A stretch of 64,000 nt of DNA from Crotophaga sulcirostris (Eukaryota > Chordata > Aves > Cuculiformes > Crotophagidae), in contig VYZB01000213.1 of assembly GCA_013397455.1 (NCBI GenBank), positions 714,979-778,978 of the forward strand, given 5' to 3'. Under the pieces are notes generated by a model, which was not told the origin of the DNA, made no database searches, and was given only the letters and a program-made list of their open reading frames with translations. Positions 21,701 to 36,436 of this stretch are shown piece after piece (positions within the stretch are counted from its first letter, which is position 1; each line of letters opens with the position of its first letter). A program made the translations under genes and the position numbers.

Positions 21701-24700
21701 TTCCCCCACCAAAATCCAAAGCCCAATCCATTGGTGGTTTAATAGAAAATACAGTACAAATCCTGAAATATAATGAAATAGTTTTAGCCTTGAGGACATG
21801 ACTAAGGCACACAAGCCAAAACAATATTGCTGACATATGAGAAGAAAGTGAAACCCTGCTTTCCCAGAAGCCGTGTTTTGCATTGAAGGGGAGAAAGAGG
21901 ACATTCTTCCTTGTTCCTGCACTTACCTGGCAGAGGCACAGAGCTAATTAAGTACAGTGTGAATGAACTGCAAACATATGGGGTCAACAAACAGCAATCA
22001 AGTCTTTCTCTTGCCTCTCTTGCAGTTATTAGCAAGTTGAAGAGGCAGAGTCTCATATGCCAAGTTGTAGATCCTAACTCCAGGATTCTCCCTATCCTGT
22101 TGTAAATGCCTCATGTTCCATCTTGAAGCAATTTCATTTCTTTCCTCTTCCAGTGTTGGAAGACCAATTCTGTGCTTCCAAGAGATACAAGTCTTTTTCT
22201 AGTTAACTTGTTTTAGGATGAAAATGTGTGCATTATATTCTGAGCTATGCTTAAATTTCAATAGATTTTCCCTGATATTTACCCATCATCAAAATGTATG
22301 TACAAATAGTACACTCAACCTTGACTTTTCTAGGTAAAGCAAGCCAAGATCCTTTTGATCTCCCCTCACAAGACAGATTTTGGCATTGCAAAAATCCCTT
22401 ATCACTAGTTACCTTGTGTTCTTCTCTGTATGTTTTTATCTGTGTGGTCTCTGATTTTCCATTCAGACTGCAAGCTCCTCAGGTCACAAAATATTTTTCT
22501 GGTTTGTCTCTATGAACCTCACAGTGAGCTGTGAAACATGACTGATGTTTCTAGATAGTTTACTGCATCCATACGAATTTCTATAATCAAACGCAGAAAA
22601 TGTATCTGAAATCCCACTAGAAAATGAGGCATCGTAAACCTAATTTTACCAAGTTTCCAAAGGTCTCCATTCTGATTCCATTTGAGGAATGGGAAATGCT
22701 TCATTCAGATTTTCCTTTTTAACCAACAATTGCTGACTCTTTTTCTTCTTTACCCAACAGAAATCCTGGAAGAATGATCAAATAAGCTTACAAGTTTCTT
22801 GCTTTCTCTACTCTATCCTCAATGCCCTGACATGCCTGCTTTTTTAAAGGGAAGAAGTTGAGTCATATGGATGAAAGAATACAAGACAGGGAGGTGGCTG
22901 AGAACTGTAGAGAAAGCATCAGATAAAATACATTTATTTTATTACACTAAACGAGTCATTTGGGAGAGGCACTGTATAGGGAAATGCAACAGGGAATGAA
23001 CTGAAGTAATACTGTATATGTTTCATTCCTCTTCCCAGGGTGTTAGTGCTAAGCATCATTCTCAGCACAGGGACAACATTGCACCCTTCCCAAGCCCTGT
23101 CTCCCCCCCCTTTTACCACATATGTGTTGGTCTGATACCTAGCTGGCACAGTGGTGCTGACAGAACCTCCTAATCTTCAGATAGTTATACCAGCAAAATG
23201 TGTGTCTCCTTGTTTCAAGGGAGAGTATGATTGTATGACAGAACAATGCCAGGCTAACTGCACCCCCAGGAAGAATGCCTTATCAGTCAGCTTGCAAGTA
23301 AAGTGATCCAAGAATAAACTTGGCCTTAGTTACCATATCCTTGGGGAGAGGTGTGAAGATACAAAATGAATATCCAATTAAGGTAATGATAAGCACTGAA
23401 ATCTCTGATTTGAATCTCATTAATATAGAATGCTTTCTATATTCTGCTTGTGCAAAAAGTTCTTCAAGTGGGTATGAGTTATATTAACCACTACATTTAC
23501 CTTAAGTCTTTTCCCTGCACCAGAATTGTGGGAAAAAAAAATATTGTTTTAATGACAAATCTGCTTAGTTTGTTACAAGAAAAGATAATTGCCGAATGTG
23601 GGGGCATTTTCACATATAAAAAAGAAATTCTCATGCCATCAGGCAGAATAGCTAAGACATAAAATTAATTTTCCTTGGAGAACTTATAGTTTTACTAATA
23701 CAAGCCCTATCATGTTATTTTGCCTTTGCTTTGTCTAGAAAGAAATAGAATCATTGCTGTTAGCACTTTTTCATGTGACCTACAAAGAAATATCCTTTTC
23801 AAGTGCACTTAAATGCTTTTCCTACCTTAGAACCTGTAAACAGCTCGATGGAAAAAATTCTAAACAATAAACACACCTAAGAAAATGAAAATAAATATTT
23901 TGTTTCACTCAGTTTTATAAAGCATGTATCCCTGAGCAAACTTTCAGTAATTATGAGACAAAGGCTATATGATAAATACTTAGTAAATACATGCTGTCTG
24001 CATGGTGATAGTTATATCTAAATCCATCAAACGGTTGAAAGAGTGATTACAGTCCAACTCATGATTCTTAGATCATAAAGATTCAATTTCAAAGCTGAAG
24101 TATTCCATTAATTATCCTGTTGTTTATGGTCAGTAGATGAACTAGTTCTGCATTCTTTCAGGAGATCTGATGCTTTAGAGGAAGCTGGTTAAAAACTGCT
24201 GTGAGCCTGTTATTTATTCCCCAAGATGGCAGAACAACCCTATATCTCAGTTTCTTTCTGATTATATGCAAGACTTGTTGCTTTGGGGAAGATTTCCACA
24301 GAAATAGAAGAAACAGAAAGATGAAAAAAACTAAATATTTACATAATTATAGTGCATATGGTAAATGGTCTTACCATAAAAGAGGGAAAAAACAACACTG
24401 GGTTTGTGCTGCTTATGAAGTGGTGCTTCCCTCAAGCACTGAAATACTATGATTATCTTCATGACTCTTTCTGTTACAGGCATTTGAAGAGTCTCGTGTT
24501 TTTTATTCCCACAGTGATATCTGGCACAGGGGTAAAGTGGTCACTAATGAGTCCAAGTTCAAGCAAAGGGTTGGTTGACAAGATGAGAAAGTAAAATATT
24601 GGTGACAGAATAAACAGGCTTGAAACATTTGTCAAGTATAAATGAGTTAAGTGGTGAATGTGAAAAAAGTCATAATCCTACATGCTATAACTGTCTGCAA

Positions 24701-27700
24701 AAAACACGGTAAACCACAGTTAACCCTGTAGCAAGAAGTCTTTCTGTTAGTATATATAATTCTCTTTGAGGATGCTATCAAAAGAGCTCCTCCAGACCTA
24801 AGGAATGTCCTCTGAAGACATCTTTTTTGCATAGTTATTGTTTTACAGCTTTCCCAACCGACTCTTCTCAAGTTTGGAGAAATCCCTAGACAGCTTCTTA
24901 TAGTTGACCTATTGTGATGACAGGATGTCAGGGTTTACCTGGAAGCAAGCTTACTAACGATGTAAAATCACTAACACAGATTAAATATAGATACAAAAAT
25001 CCCTGTCCCAATTATATACATATACGTTCAACCTCTCGACCATCGGTTGCTAACATGTCTAAAATATCTATGAAACAGCTTTTGAACCATCACAGTTACA
25101 GTAAAACCTGAACTAACTCTGAGTCCCCTTTATATGGTGGAGTATAAACTAGTGGAAGATTAAAAATTAAAACTGCGGTACTGGTACCATTTCTGTTATT
25201 CTCTTGGACCATTGTTTTGAAGACATGGGCTTTGACTCTTGTCATTATACCTGATAAGAAAGCTCTTGATATAAGATCTAATTATAATTAGAATCTCTGT
25301 CTGATGAGACCAACTATAGAAGATTTCCTTAGTGAAAAAATAGCGATGGCACTAACATATAGTGTCAGAAGAAAACTAAAACAAATGGAAATAATCCATT
25401 GATTTATCAGCCATTCACTCACTTCTTACCTTATTTTGAAGACCGAGTAATATTAGTTGATTTTTAAATAAGATTAGACAGCATGTTTTTACCAGACTGA
25501 ATAGTTGCCTACAACTAGAGGTTAACCTGAGCAAAATAATAATTTTTAGTTTTGGATTTGTATTTATTGTTTTATGTTTTCCCATGCAAAATGTAAATAA
25601 CAATACTCAGAACACAGAAACAACAGAAAGTCTCTACCTTTTCCTCTAGTAACTTTTCCAAAATCACCTTTAACGATTACATTTTTAAATCACTTGGTTG
25701 CTTTTGAAATTGTTACCCAGTGATACTAAAAATCCTCTCAAGCCTTTGTCTTCAAGGGGCCTCCATCAGCTTTTTTATCACTTCAAATGTACATTTTCTC
25801 TACTTTCCTTTATACTGCTGAGGGATTACCTAGGCAAGAAGTGCCTTGCCACTGAAAAGGTGGTGTAAGAAACGTTTGTTAACAGTGCTGGTGTTGCAGT
25901 ATTTCTAGACTAAACTAAAGGCAGAAACAGGCTGGGAAGTTTGTTTTTCAGAACAGTTCCATTTTGAAAACTCAAAGCATTTAGGTATTTTGATGCTCAT
26001 CTCACTCAAAGTGGCTCCCCCTACCCAAGGTTTAAATAGGATACTTTGATATATGCCGTGAAAGAGTAGCAAAATGGGAAGCTACTCAAAATATACTGTG
26101 TATGCAGTCTTCATTTCATAATAGTAATGTTCTAAAATTAAGGCTCCGTCAGCGCACAAACACGAGATCATTTCCCAGAGTTTTGTTTTAAACTCTGAAT
26201 TCAATGTAAAGCGTATGCAAGAGTGTGATATCAAAACCACACAAAAACATTAAAATTATAAATCTATGAAACATTAGTGAAGTTAAACTAGTGAAAAAAT
26301 CTGAAACTGAAACCTAAAGAATAAGAGCAGAAATAATATTGCAGTAGCAGAAAGTGCAATTACTCCACTCTGTACTAAGAAAAATTGATCGTTGTGTCAT
26401 TTGGAAGGAAGTATAAAACAAATACACAGACTGAATTGTGGTATAACATAACTCCCTTATGCCCATCAGCCTTGCCTCCATTGAGCCCAACACACACATT
26501 CCAAGGGCTGCTGAATTTTAAACAAAAAGGATTCAACTGAATCTTTTACTTTCAGGGTAACATGTCTTAGTAAACTGTTTTATCCACTTGTAGTATTTTC
26601 AGGTATGTGTTTCAACTAGGAAAATCCTGCTGGAGCCAGAAAAGATCCTTGATCTGCAGCACAGTGAACCAGAAAGCTGGTAGGCCTTAAAAAGTATAAA
26701 CACTTCTCTGAGGTACAAAGAACCTGAGTAATCCAGATCTCCAGTATAATGTTCGCTGCTGCTAGAAATCACTTTAACAGTTTTAATGGTCAATAAGCAG
26801 TAAACCTTAAATGGACCCAAACTCCTCTTTATCCAGATCATAAATCTGATCTGATAGCAGAGATTAGGAAGTAAAAGGCCTCAGGGGAAGTCAATGCCAT
26901 GGCATCCATACATCCTGCTAAACTGCACAATAAGGAGCTCAGTCTGGAAGGGTTCATTAACTGCTCAAACATTTAAAGAAAGCCAAAACCAACCCTGTAA
27001 GTAGCATTTACATTCTGCATTAACTCTACAAATGCTGTGAAAATTTAATTTTATTTCCATCTTCTCTTGCCTCGGTGCTTGGGGTAAACAACAGTGTTTG
27101 GAAGCTGCATAGCAAAAACCTTTCAAAAATATCCAAGTGTTATCAGCTGGATTAAGACTTTCATGTTAACCCTTATTTTACCTGATTACAGTTTACAGAA
27201 AGGGAAAGATTTAGATCTGCTGGGAATATGCTGGCAGTTGTTGTGACTATAAACTCCAGACATCATAAAAATTATGCTGAATTGGCTGTCTGTGGACTTG
27301 TTGATCTGCTTTTGGTCTCTTTGTGGATATCCTCCTGCTGAACGTGTGGCTTTAATACAATTTATTTTGGAAGTCACTTAAATTAAACTGAATAGACAAC
27401 ATTTTAATTCCCAGATCAAGTGTCAACACAGGCATGTAACATGGTTTGTGTTCACATACTTATCTTGGTTAAGTTAGTTTTTCCAAATGTCCCTTAGTAG
27501 AGGATCTGCACCACAATTTGTAATTATCAAAAATTCTAGTAAATGCTCAAACAATAAGAAGTATGCTGTCTGCAATAAAAAATCTTGTGAAAGTTCCAAC
27601 AGTCAATAAAGCATTATATAATACATCATAGGATTTAAGCAGATCATCTCAAACTTTAGTCAATCTTTTCTGTCTCAAAAGAAAGAAAGTCGCAGGTATG

Positions 27701-29187
27701 TCACTGCTCCATATGCATTTGTTCATTGGGCCTCATTAAGATTAAAACATTGTGCTATCTGAAACCCTGCCTAAGATCAAAGCTTCATAGTTATTTTCAC
27801 ATGCAAACACACAAGCACATACATAAACACACAGACGTAGAGAGAGTTGTGGTTTGGATAACTCTTAACCATTCAGGATTCAGTTTTTCCTGTTCATCTC
27901 AAACCTGGTCAGAGTTTTGTCAGTAAATACTCAAATTCATTTCCATGATAACAGCTGTGACCCAGATCTCTGTTTTGGCCAAATTCATCTCTGACAAAGC
28001 TCTGCTCACCAGGAAGAATTAGATCTTCAGTTTGTTTTCTTTTAATGTTTTGCAGAATGGAGATAAACGTTTATAGAAGTTTTAGATTATATTATTTGAA
28101 AATATCATCCCCATCTTAAAAATGAAACAGATCATGTTGTGACACTTGTTATTTAAGAACATTCACGCACATTCTTTCACTGAACAGTTGTTCACAATTT
28201 TCATGAAATACAGGCACTCACTAGAGAGCACTTACCTGCCAGAATATAAAAAGTAAAATAAATTAATCTAAGCTCAAAACTAAAAAAATCACAAATTGTG
28301 TGTCAGTGCTGCAGATAATTTGCTGTCTCCTGATTTTCAGCAAAGAAAGCAAACATATGGAACATATTACAAAATTGCATGGGAACATATGGTACTGCAC
28401 TGAAATGGTAAGATAAGTGACATAGGGAAATCCATGATCCATTGGTTAGGAATATTTTGAGCCTCTTGGTGCTCAGCAGTCAACTTGTCTTTTCTAGCAT
28501 GGCAGAATGTTTTGAGTAAAAAAAATGAGTGGATATTTTAGCAGCAGTTTTATAGTGATTTGATCAAGCCCCTGAGAGGTACATCATCCTGACTGTACAG
28601 ATCTTCTGTACCACCAAGAAGGCAAAGAGAAATATAAATCAAAATACTGTGTTCTGAAAGTTTTATAACTAAAGTTTATTTGGTTCAATACAGAGTTATT
28701 GGTGGGATCAGGGAAATCTCAGTAGGGAGATTCCACTTTTAAGAAAATTTTCTGGGTAAATTTGATCATATTTATAAGCACAATGTACAAATACAATAGA
28801 ATGACATCTTTTTCATCTGCCACTGTTTCTGTTTGCATGCACCTAAACAAAAAGAAGACAACAAATTCTGTTCTTCCTGTGAGGTTTATGCTTCAAAGAC
28901 ACTAAAAGCTATGTAAGCTTTCTTTTCTTCCAACCAGGTGGGAAAGCCAGTGTTTCTACCTAAGAAAAGATCTTACTATAAAGAAGTTTGGTAGAATTCT
29001 CCCAATTTAGAAACTTCACTTTTTTTCAGATGGATGTTAAAGGTACACATTGTTATCAAGTGTTTTCAGACCCTGGAGTACAACTTTATCAAATCTTATG
29101 CATTGAATAACAGCATGATTCCTTTAAGGTAAAAGTTCAATACAAAACCCTGAATATTTCAGAGAGCAGAAATAAGGTTTGGGCATA
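18726..29187. other. Long single-copy A+T-rich stretch, no gene seen
   Basis: About 10.5 kb without a recognisable gene, transposon or RNA. Small structures are a perfect 9-bp hairpin (19197-19217, loop ttc) and an imperfect short duplication of gtaatctctt (about 19977-20009). The longest frames (20888-21217 minus, 109 codons; 21572-21922 minus, 116 codons, hydrophobic) show no family motif and no convincing splice context. Read as intergenic or intronic DNA. Confidence 0.5.
19197..19217. repeat. Short perfect inverted repeat (9-bp stem, 3-base loop)
   Basis: The bases atctctctt and aagagagat pair perfectly around the loop ttc. Nothing nearby (promoter, poly-T run after the stem) suggests a small RNA, so this is probably incidental. 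Confidence 0.6.
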
Positions 29188-29568
29188 AGTCACAGTATCA
29201 CAGTATCACAGTATCACAAGGTTGGAAAGGACCTCTGAGATCATCAAGTCCAACCTATAACCCAACACTAACACCATCCCATCACCTAAACCATGGCACT
29301 CAGTGCCTCATCCAGTCTTCCCTTAAACACCTCCAGGGTCGGTGACTCCATCACCTCCCTGGGCAGCGCATTCCAGTGGCCAATCACCCTTTCAGTGAAG
29401 AACTTTTTTCCTAACATCAAGTCTAAACTTCACCTGACGAAGCTTAAGTCTATGTCCTCTAATTCTGTCACTGGTCACCTGTGAGAAGAGACCAACGCCC
29501 GCCTGACTACAATCTCTTTTCAGGTAGTTGTAGAGAGCAATAAGGTCGCCCCTGAGCCTCCTCTTCAT
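29188..29568 (-). mobile_element. CR1 LINE 3' end, 5'-truncated
   Basis: Read on the minus strand, this holds the C-terminal part of ORF2 and the 3' untranslated end of CR1. On the plus strand it begins with the tail (CACAGTAT) repeated about three times at 29191-29217. It then has ttggaaaggacctctgagat, ggcactcagtgcctcatcca and the segment complementary to the [15 protein letters not shown] region near 29400-29440, and breaks off after gcctcctcttc. It looks like the same subfamily as the copy at 15417-15821 but in opposite orientation. It is a dead copy; the plus-strand frame at 29293-29484 is its antisense. Confidence 0.92.
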
Positions 29569-32500
29569 GTCCTCTTCAAGTCCTCAGATTTGCTACTTCA
29601 TTTCACCTCTTCATGTTTATAGACATGGTCATTGCACTGCAGTGTGAGATTTTGTTCTTGTAAAGATAATCCACCTACTTGTACTTCCAGGTATCTTTAG
29701 CTATCACCTAGTAACAGAGAAGATACACATTTATCCAACACTGTGAAGCCTTCTTCAGTATCCCAGACTTTAAAACAGTGTTGCTGTACCTTCACAATCT
29801 GCCTATGGCTAAATTAAAGGTTTTGGTTAGATACGGACAAATACAAACTGCACATGTAAATAGCCTTTCACTCCAGGATGGGAAAGTTATGAGACACATC
29901 CGCAACCTAATTAAAGCTTACAGTCAGAAGAGATTTGGGCCTGAGAAATGATTAGACGAATTCCAAACTCTGAACCATATACAGAGCCAAGTGCTGAACT
30001 AAAGTCCCCACCCCAAAAGTGCATAAAGTTAGGTATGGTGAATACCAACCTTTTTGGGTGTGTAGTCTGGCACAGTGTTTTACTGTGTGTTTAAATATGA
30101 GTCATTTTAAAGTATGTTATTATTCTATTAATATTAGCAGTGCTACAGTGTTACTATGATAATGCATTCTTTAAAACAGATTATTTTATCCAGGGATCTT
30201 GTGTCACCAGCACAAGGAGAAAGATAAAAAGATATATGAACCTGAAGCAGCGGAGAAACTTCTGTGTCCTGGGTCTGTATGAACACAATTTGCCAAGTGG
30301 CTTGGCATGATTAAGAAAAAAGCATTGCTGGAACCTTATCCAAGAGCAGATTCAGTTCAGCAGCAGATACTAGCTTAGCTTAATGCCACTGGATTAGAAC
30401 TTGGATGGAAATTTAAACATGTACCTTGGTTTGAAATAAAATGTGATTTAGTAGCTTAGTGGAAACAGACATTGGCAGCTTTTAAGTTCTTTTTGTCTCC
30501 CCCTTTTTTAAAATCTCTCCTGTCTCAGATATGCTATTATTAAAATAACTATACTGCCAGATGAAATAGCAACCTTTTCCTAAATGACTACTTTTATCAC
30601 TGTTTAGTTTTATACAGTAGATTAGCATGACACAAAGACTATTCAGCATTTGAGTGATCTACAATGATTTTCATGTGAAGGGCTGTGTAGTGCATCAAAA
30701 GTTTCAATATCTCTTTTAAATTGTTAAGCATATAAAGTTCTCCTAAAAGTAGCAGCTTTTATGTAAAAATTAACTCCCCTTCTGTGATTTTTTTTCTAAG
30801 AAATAATTCCAAGAAAAAGTGGAGAAAAAAGACATCTTTGTTAGCTGCCTACAAAACTGGTGTTTTGAAATAAAATCCTTTCATGTTTTAGAAAGTTTTC
30901 ACACAAAAGTACTCAGAGTTGACAAAGAATTCAACTTTCCCATGTTCAACATCTGAGTCAGCTGGAAGGGAAAAAAAGCATGACAAGACATCACAGATGC
31001 AATGGGGAAATTATTTCTTGTTGTTGAATAGAAGCATTGCATGTCAGGGTGGGGTTTTTTTGTTTTCTCCATCTCCTCAGAAGAGAAATAATCGATATAT
31101 GTAACAAATTTGGAGAAGTCAGATATTTTCAAATATTAGGTTTAAAAATATTAAATAAATATTTATTTAAAAATAAATTTTAAAAAATATTTTTTCTATT
31201 CATACTACTGGAAAATATTGTGTGTGACAATAATTGAGCCAGCCCGGCATTAGTTGAAATTAAGTTTGTGCCTTATGTGAATCTGCTTATTAGGGCTGGT
31301 CCATTTCATACCTTGGGCACCTCCAGAATACTTTAGCTGTCTGTTGTCAAATTGGCTTAAGTCAGTGGGCAAGGACTGTCCTCTCCTTATTTGTGGTTAT
31401 AATGTCAAGATACACAAGTTCCCTGAACTTTAATTCTTGATGGTCTCAACGTGTATTTAAGCCTCTCTACAGGTTCACAGAACACTGTATAAACATGAAT
31501 GAAAAACAGTGAAATCATTCCCTCTTCTGTGTTATTCAGAAAGACCCATTGGGAAAAAGGCAGTTTAAGGTTAATTATATCAAATAAAGAGAATGAAAAT
31601 GTAAAATGAGCCCTGTACTCTAGCCAGGCTAAAAAAGGCTTGAAGAGGGTATCACACTCTGCGTTCACAGATCTTATTGCCATTTCTGTAGATTCTGCAT
31701 GTCAAGCATTGGCTACATCTTGAGAGAGGAACAGTCTTGCTTAGATAAGAATTATTTGCAAGGATGCATCTCACACAACTTCTGCTACTGAAAAATTACA
31801 GTCAACACCTAAGCTAGTCATCGAGGTTCCTCAGCAACCAAAAGGGAGAGATGGTGCCTACAGAAAATGATTCACAGTAGACACAGGCCAGGAGAAGTTA
31901 TTCTCTGGAGATGGTCATCCCTCTCCAGTGACTATTAGTTAACTAGTTCAGCTTTCTGCCTAACTATTAAGTAGCTAAAATTAGGTGAGATGAATCCCAT
32001 GCAGTGATGGTGTCTGGATTAGACTAAATTTCGTTAGGACAGGTCTGAGCAACACAATGACTCTGTTTTGCCATATTTGGCAACTGTTGCACAAACAGAT
32101 AGACTAAAAACAATCAAAACTTATCTTGCAGAAGTAATGATACCAACGAAGATATACTGACATGTGGCATCCTTGGTGCCCAGAGGGCTTATGCTCTGGT
32201 TCATGATGCAATTACATCTTTGCTTTACTGTATAAACAAACAGTAACTCTAGATATACAAAGCAATTAAAATTTAGCATTTCTATACCAAGTCAATCAAA
32301 ACCTGTGGAGCATCAAAACAGAATTAATGTGGTAAAGTTTCAGCTGAGGTCAATGTTTTGCTTTGAGTTTACCTGTCATCCCACACAAGGCAGAAAGCAG
32401 CTTATCTTGAGATAGTTACTCTTTCCCAACTGTAATTGTCTGCCCCTCTCTGCTTCAGTCACATTTCAAGCAGTAACTACTTAATTGTGATTAATTCTAG

Positions 32501-35500
32501 CCTAGTAACCAAAAATCCATGCTGTTTTGTTTTAACAAATTGCACCATGCCCTGTCTTCCCAAGTAGATGGGATCATGGGATGACGGAATAGACAGTGGT
32601 AGGAAAAACTCTCTCAGTGCCAAACAAAGCTAGTTTCTGCTTCTGGATCAGAATTCTTAATGAAGAAGGGGGGCGGGCAAAGACACTGTGGAGCCATGTC
32701 CCTATATAGTTCAAACACATTTTCTGGAATACAGTTGCATAGTAATTCATAGAGTTTAGAAAGGTTAGGTTATACTGAGAACTGGTTTCATTCAGCCACC
32801 AGAAATCTATAGGATGTGTTTCAGGGAGGACTTCCTGCTTCTGCTGTTCAACATATGCAAGATCCTGATCTGAACTTTTGTGTCACACTAGCAACGACTG
32901 CCGCTATTTAGGCAGAGCTGGTATTTTTCTGATTTCTTGTTTTTACGAATCAAAACAAACTAAACCCACAATTGTTTGCTTCAAGCTAAAAAACTCAATT
33001 AATTATTCAAAGAATTTCTAAAAAGTAAGTGCCATTTAACTGACTAGGTAGAAAAGACCCTCACCCTGCAGCAGGTGAGTGCAGCTTTGTGGAAGACAGA
33101 TGTATAATTTTGGAAAGTCTGGAGAATTTTACACACTGCAGCAGTTTAAGATGATAAAGTCCCTAGCTGTTTGCTCTGCCACCCTACCAGAGTTTATCAT
33201 CCTGCTGTCAAGTAAGGGGTTAGGAAAAATATGAAGTGGCATCAACCCCTTTAACAAAAAAAAAAAGAAACATCATTTAATAGATTTTGACACAAGCATG
33301 AGGTCAACAGCTGTAGGAAGAAGCACTATGACAAACATCCACAGCAATGTTAGCCAAGCTGATCTGTTATTTTCCCAAGTAAAGGGCTTTCAAAATATAT
33401 TTTTATAGGTGTATTAAGCAGAGTGATGGAAATAGACTTTTTTGAGGTGCCTACCATTATGGTTTGCGCTTATAAATTTGAGCTTTAAGTTTGTCTTTAT
33501 AAAAAAAAAAAAAAGAATACTGAGTAAAGCAGGGGATACACAGAAAACCTTCAGCCAAGACTATGAATGCTGTGCTGTACTCAGAAATATTTGACCATTA
33601 AGACAAATCATTTACAGTGAGGGATGACCTCAGTCACTCACTGAGTCCTACTGGTAATGTTATAGGACTCTCTATAGCAATATATCACCAAATAAGAAGA
33701 CAAATTTAGTCTATTTTATCATGATGATATGGTAGAGAAGAACTTCATTTTATGGCACTTGCCAAACGGCACAAAATTGCCAGATACAAACCTTTCAGCA
33801 ACTCTTCAGATACAAATTGGAGCGACTTATTTATGCGCAAGCACAGAGGTCTTTGGCTCTGAAGTCAAACAGTGATTATAGAGCAAAACTAAAGAACTAA
33901 AAGAAATCTTGAATTTTTAGAATGTATGCCAAGTCCACAGAGCAGACTGGGGCCAAGTCTCTTACAAGCCTGTTTTTTTGTTGTTTAATGGCTATTTAAT
34001 AATGCTTTCTTGGCAGTCACATCACTTCACTACAGGTCCTAAAGATTTTCAAGAAAAGATTCCATTTAGTATTTCTTTTCTTATTTCTTTTTTTTTAAGC
34101 CACTTCTGTGCAGATTATGTGGCAACCAGTCTGAGCGAGAAAAGTCAGATTAGATGTCCATGCACAAGCTCAAACACCCTTTAATTGCAGAACAGCTGTT
34201 ATTCACATTTCCATGCTACTCAAACCCACTTGTAACTCAGGTATTCTTATTTCAGCTTATAGTTGAGCTGGAAAATCAACTGAAATGTAAGCAGTAAAAG
34301 AGGAAAAACCGGTAGGGCACATCAGATCTGACTGCAAACAATACACTTATCCTGGAAATGAAAACAAAAATATCAAGACAATCTGTACTGAGCACAAGAC
34401 TATGATGGCAAATGGAGATACATAAATGTGTAGACTGACATCAGCTGAGAATCTGATCTTCTGTTTGCAGTGTTTGTACAAATAAAAGGCCATGAGTAGA
34501 CAAACTCCCATATAATCTTCTGCTAGCTGTTGGCCCGCTATGCCTGGGCAAATCAGCAGCTTCCATTCACTTCACAGATTTTCACAAGAGCAATTCAGAA
34601 AAAAAGCACCTGCACTTTCTCCAGGGAAACCTGGGACACGACTCACCCAAACCTACATGTGTCAGGGAAGCTGGACCACCAAGTCACAAGGGAAACTGTA
34701 CCAACATACCTAATCAGGAAGAAATGCTTTTAGGAGTTGTGCTTTGAGAAGTAAAATCTTGCAGATTCTCTGCCCTGCCTCACATTCAGGACTATGTTGT
34801 TAAAGCAATAGCTTATCCTTAATTATCTTGGGTGAACTTGTCAACACCAGCACTTTTTTGCTTCTTGTGTGCTTTGCAGATGCTCCTCTCCATGGGTAAC
34901 AGCATGAAAAAATTATCAAGAAGAACATGCGTAGATATATGCTCAGAAGCTACTTCTATAGTTCCTTATATTTTTCACTCATCTCAGACTTTTGAACATT
35001 TATTCATGCTGAATTCCTAGGAACAATTTCATATATATTTCAAAGAGCTCTTTAATGCCAAGACATTCTTTTCCTCATTCAATTATTTTTGTCACAAATG
35101 GCAGCATAAGTAGCTTCTGGTATAATCACATTCCTTTTAATTACTGAATTATCCATACCCTTCCAACTGCATTCCAAATTGTCATCTGCCTTGTCAGAGA
35201 CAAGAACAATTTCTTGAACACAAGAGCACTGATACTTACTGTTGTTAATTTTTTTTCACAGCAATATATTTCCTCTATGTGTTAACAAAACTGTTTGAAA
35301 AATACTTAGGCAGGAAGTAAGAATATGATATTTTTTAGATTAACTTTTGCATAAGGGAAAAACTGGCTTAAGATGCAAGTTGATGTGGTAGATTTGATTT
35401 CAGCAGTAGAAGAGTGGTTTTGATAGTTGCCCAAATAACTCTAACTGAGGCCTTAAAGAGATCTTAATTTTTATGAGTCTAAATTAATTGGCCAGTGTTG

Positions 35501-36436
35501 TGGCCAGGCTATAAAACTGAAATTAAAGACAAAAATTCCTCTAAGCACTCCCATAATCCTTATGGTCACAGGCAATAAGGTCTCACAAACAGCACCTGGT
35601 ACTTACAATGTTTCAGGCATTCACTACAGACAGTTTCTAATTGCTATTTAGACTTATTCTGATTATATAATAACATGCAGGCTAAACAAACAGAGATGGG
35701 AAATTCAACAGTTGAAAACCAGTTAGTGACCAGAACTGTTTTTTTCATTTTTTAATACTGCAAACCTGTTGGATCCTGAGGAAGACACTTTCTAAAATCA
35801 GATTTTTTTTTTTAATATCTAAAATGTCTGACTGTTTATCTTTCTTTTGAAGTCTAAACATTTTCTAGTATCTATAGGAAACAGTAAAGTGGGGGATTTA
35901 TGTTTTGTTTTGGTTTAGTCTTTATAACTATTGTGTTAGCAAATTAGACTTTTCTTTGGCTAGCTTTGCTATGGATTTGCCTCTTTACCTCTTGCTGAAA
36001 GGGATATACATCACGCCCTCATTTTTCTGTGATCAGCACCATCCCAACGCCAGCTGGAGCAGGCAAGACAATGAGTTAGGGACAAATGACAGCAAAATCA
36101 TCTCTTCCTTCGGGGATGGTCTTGTGACATTGATTAATTAGTCAAAGGCTTATTACATTGCATAAAGCTACAGTGATTTACAGAACAAGACATTTGAATT
36201 ATTTCATGTCCCCATAAAACACAGACATTGGTCTTGAGCTATCTAACTCCATAGCCAGAGACACAGAAACAGAGATGCAAAAAATTATATTGCCTTGTTC
36301 ACAGTCTTACCAAATATGTCAGTTATAACTTAATCATAAGGGGCTGGATATATGTTTGGATATGTCTTCCTTTCATCACTGTTCTTGATATTTTTTTTCC
36401 ATTTTTACTTTTCATCTTCTATTAAAACACAACATA
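29569..36436. other. Single-copy A+T-rich sequence, no gene seen
   Basis: No gene or recognised transposon. Small features are a 20-bp perfect AT palindrome at 31151-31170, a poly-A run of 14 at 33501-33514 and further A-runs near 33257. Open frames stay under 95 codons with no motif. Confidence 0.5.
31151..31170. repeat. 20-bp perfect AT palindrome
   Basis: The bases ttaaataaatatttatttaa equal their own reverse complement. They sit inside a roughly 70-base stretch of almost pure A and T (about 31138-31200). In such biased sequence a palindrome of this length can arise by chance. Confidence 0.7.

Noticed and set aside
21572..21922. 116-codon minus frame with a membrane-like stretch (116 codons, Leu/Phe-rich)
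   Set aside because: Same composition effect; overlapping frames on the same strand (21802-22056) are equally open, which argues against coding.
29191..29217. Short direct repeats as a possible CRISPR-like or satellite array
   Set aside because: The three CACAGTAT units are the normal 3' tail of a CR1 element and have no spacers.
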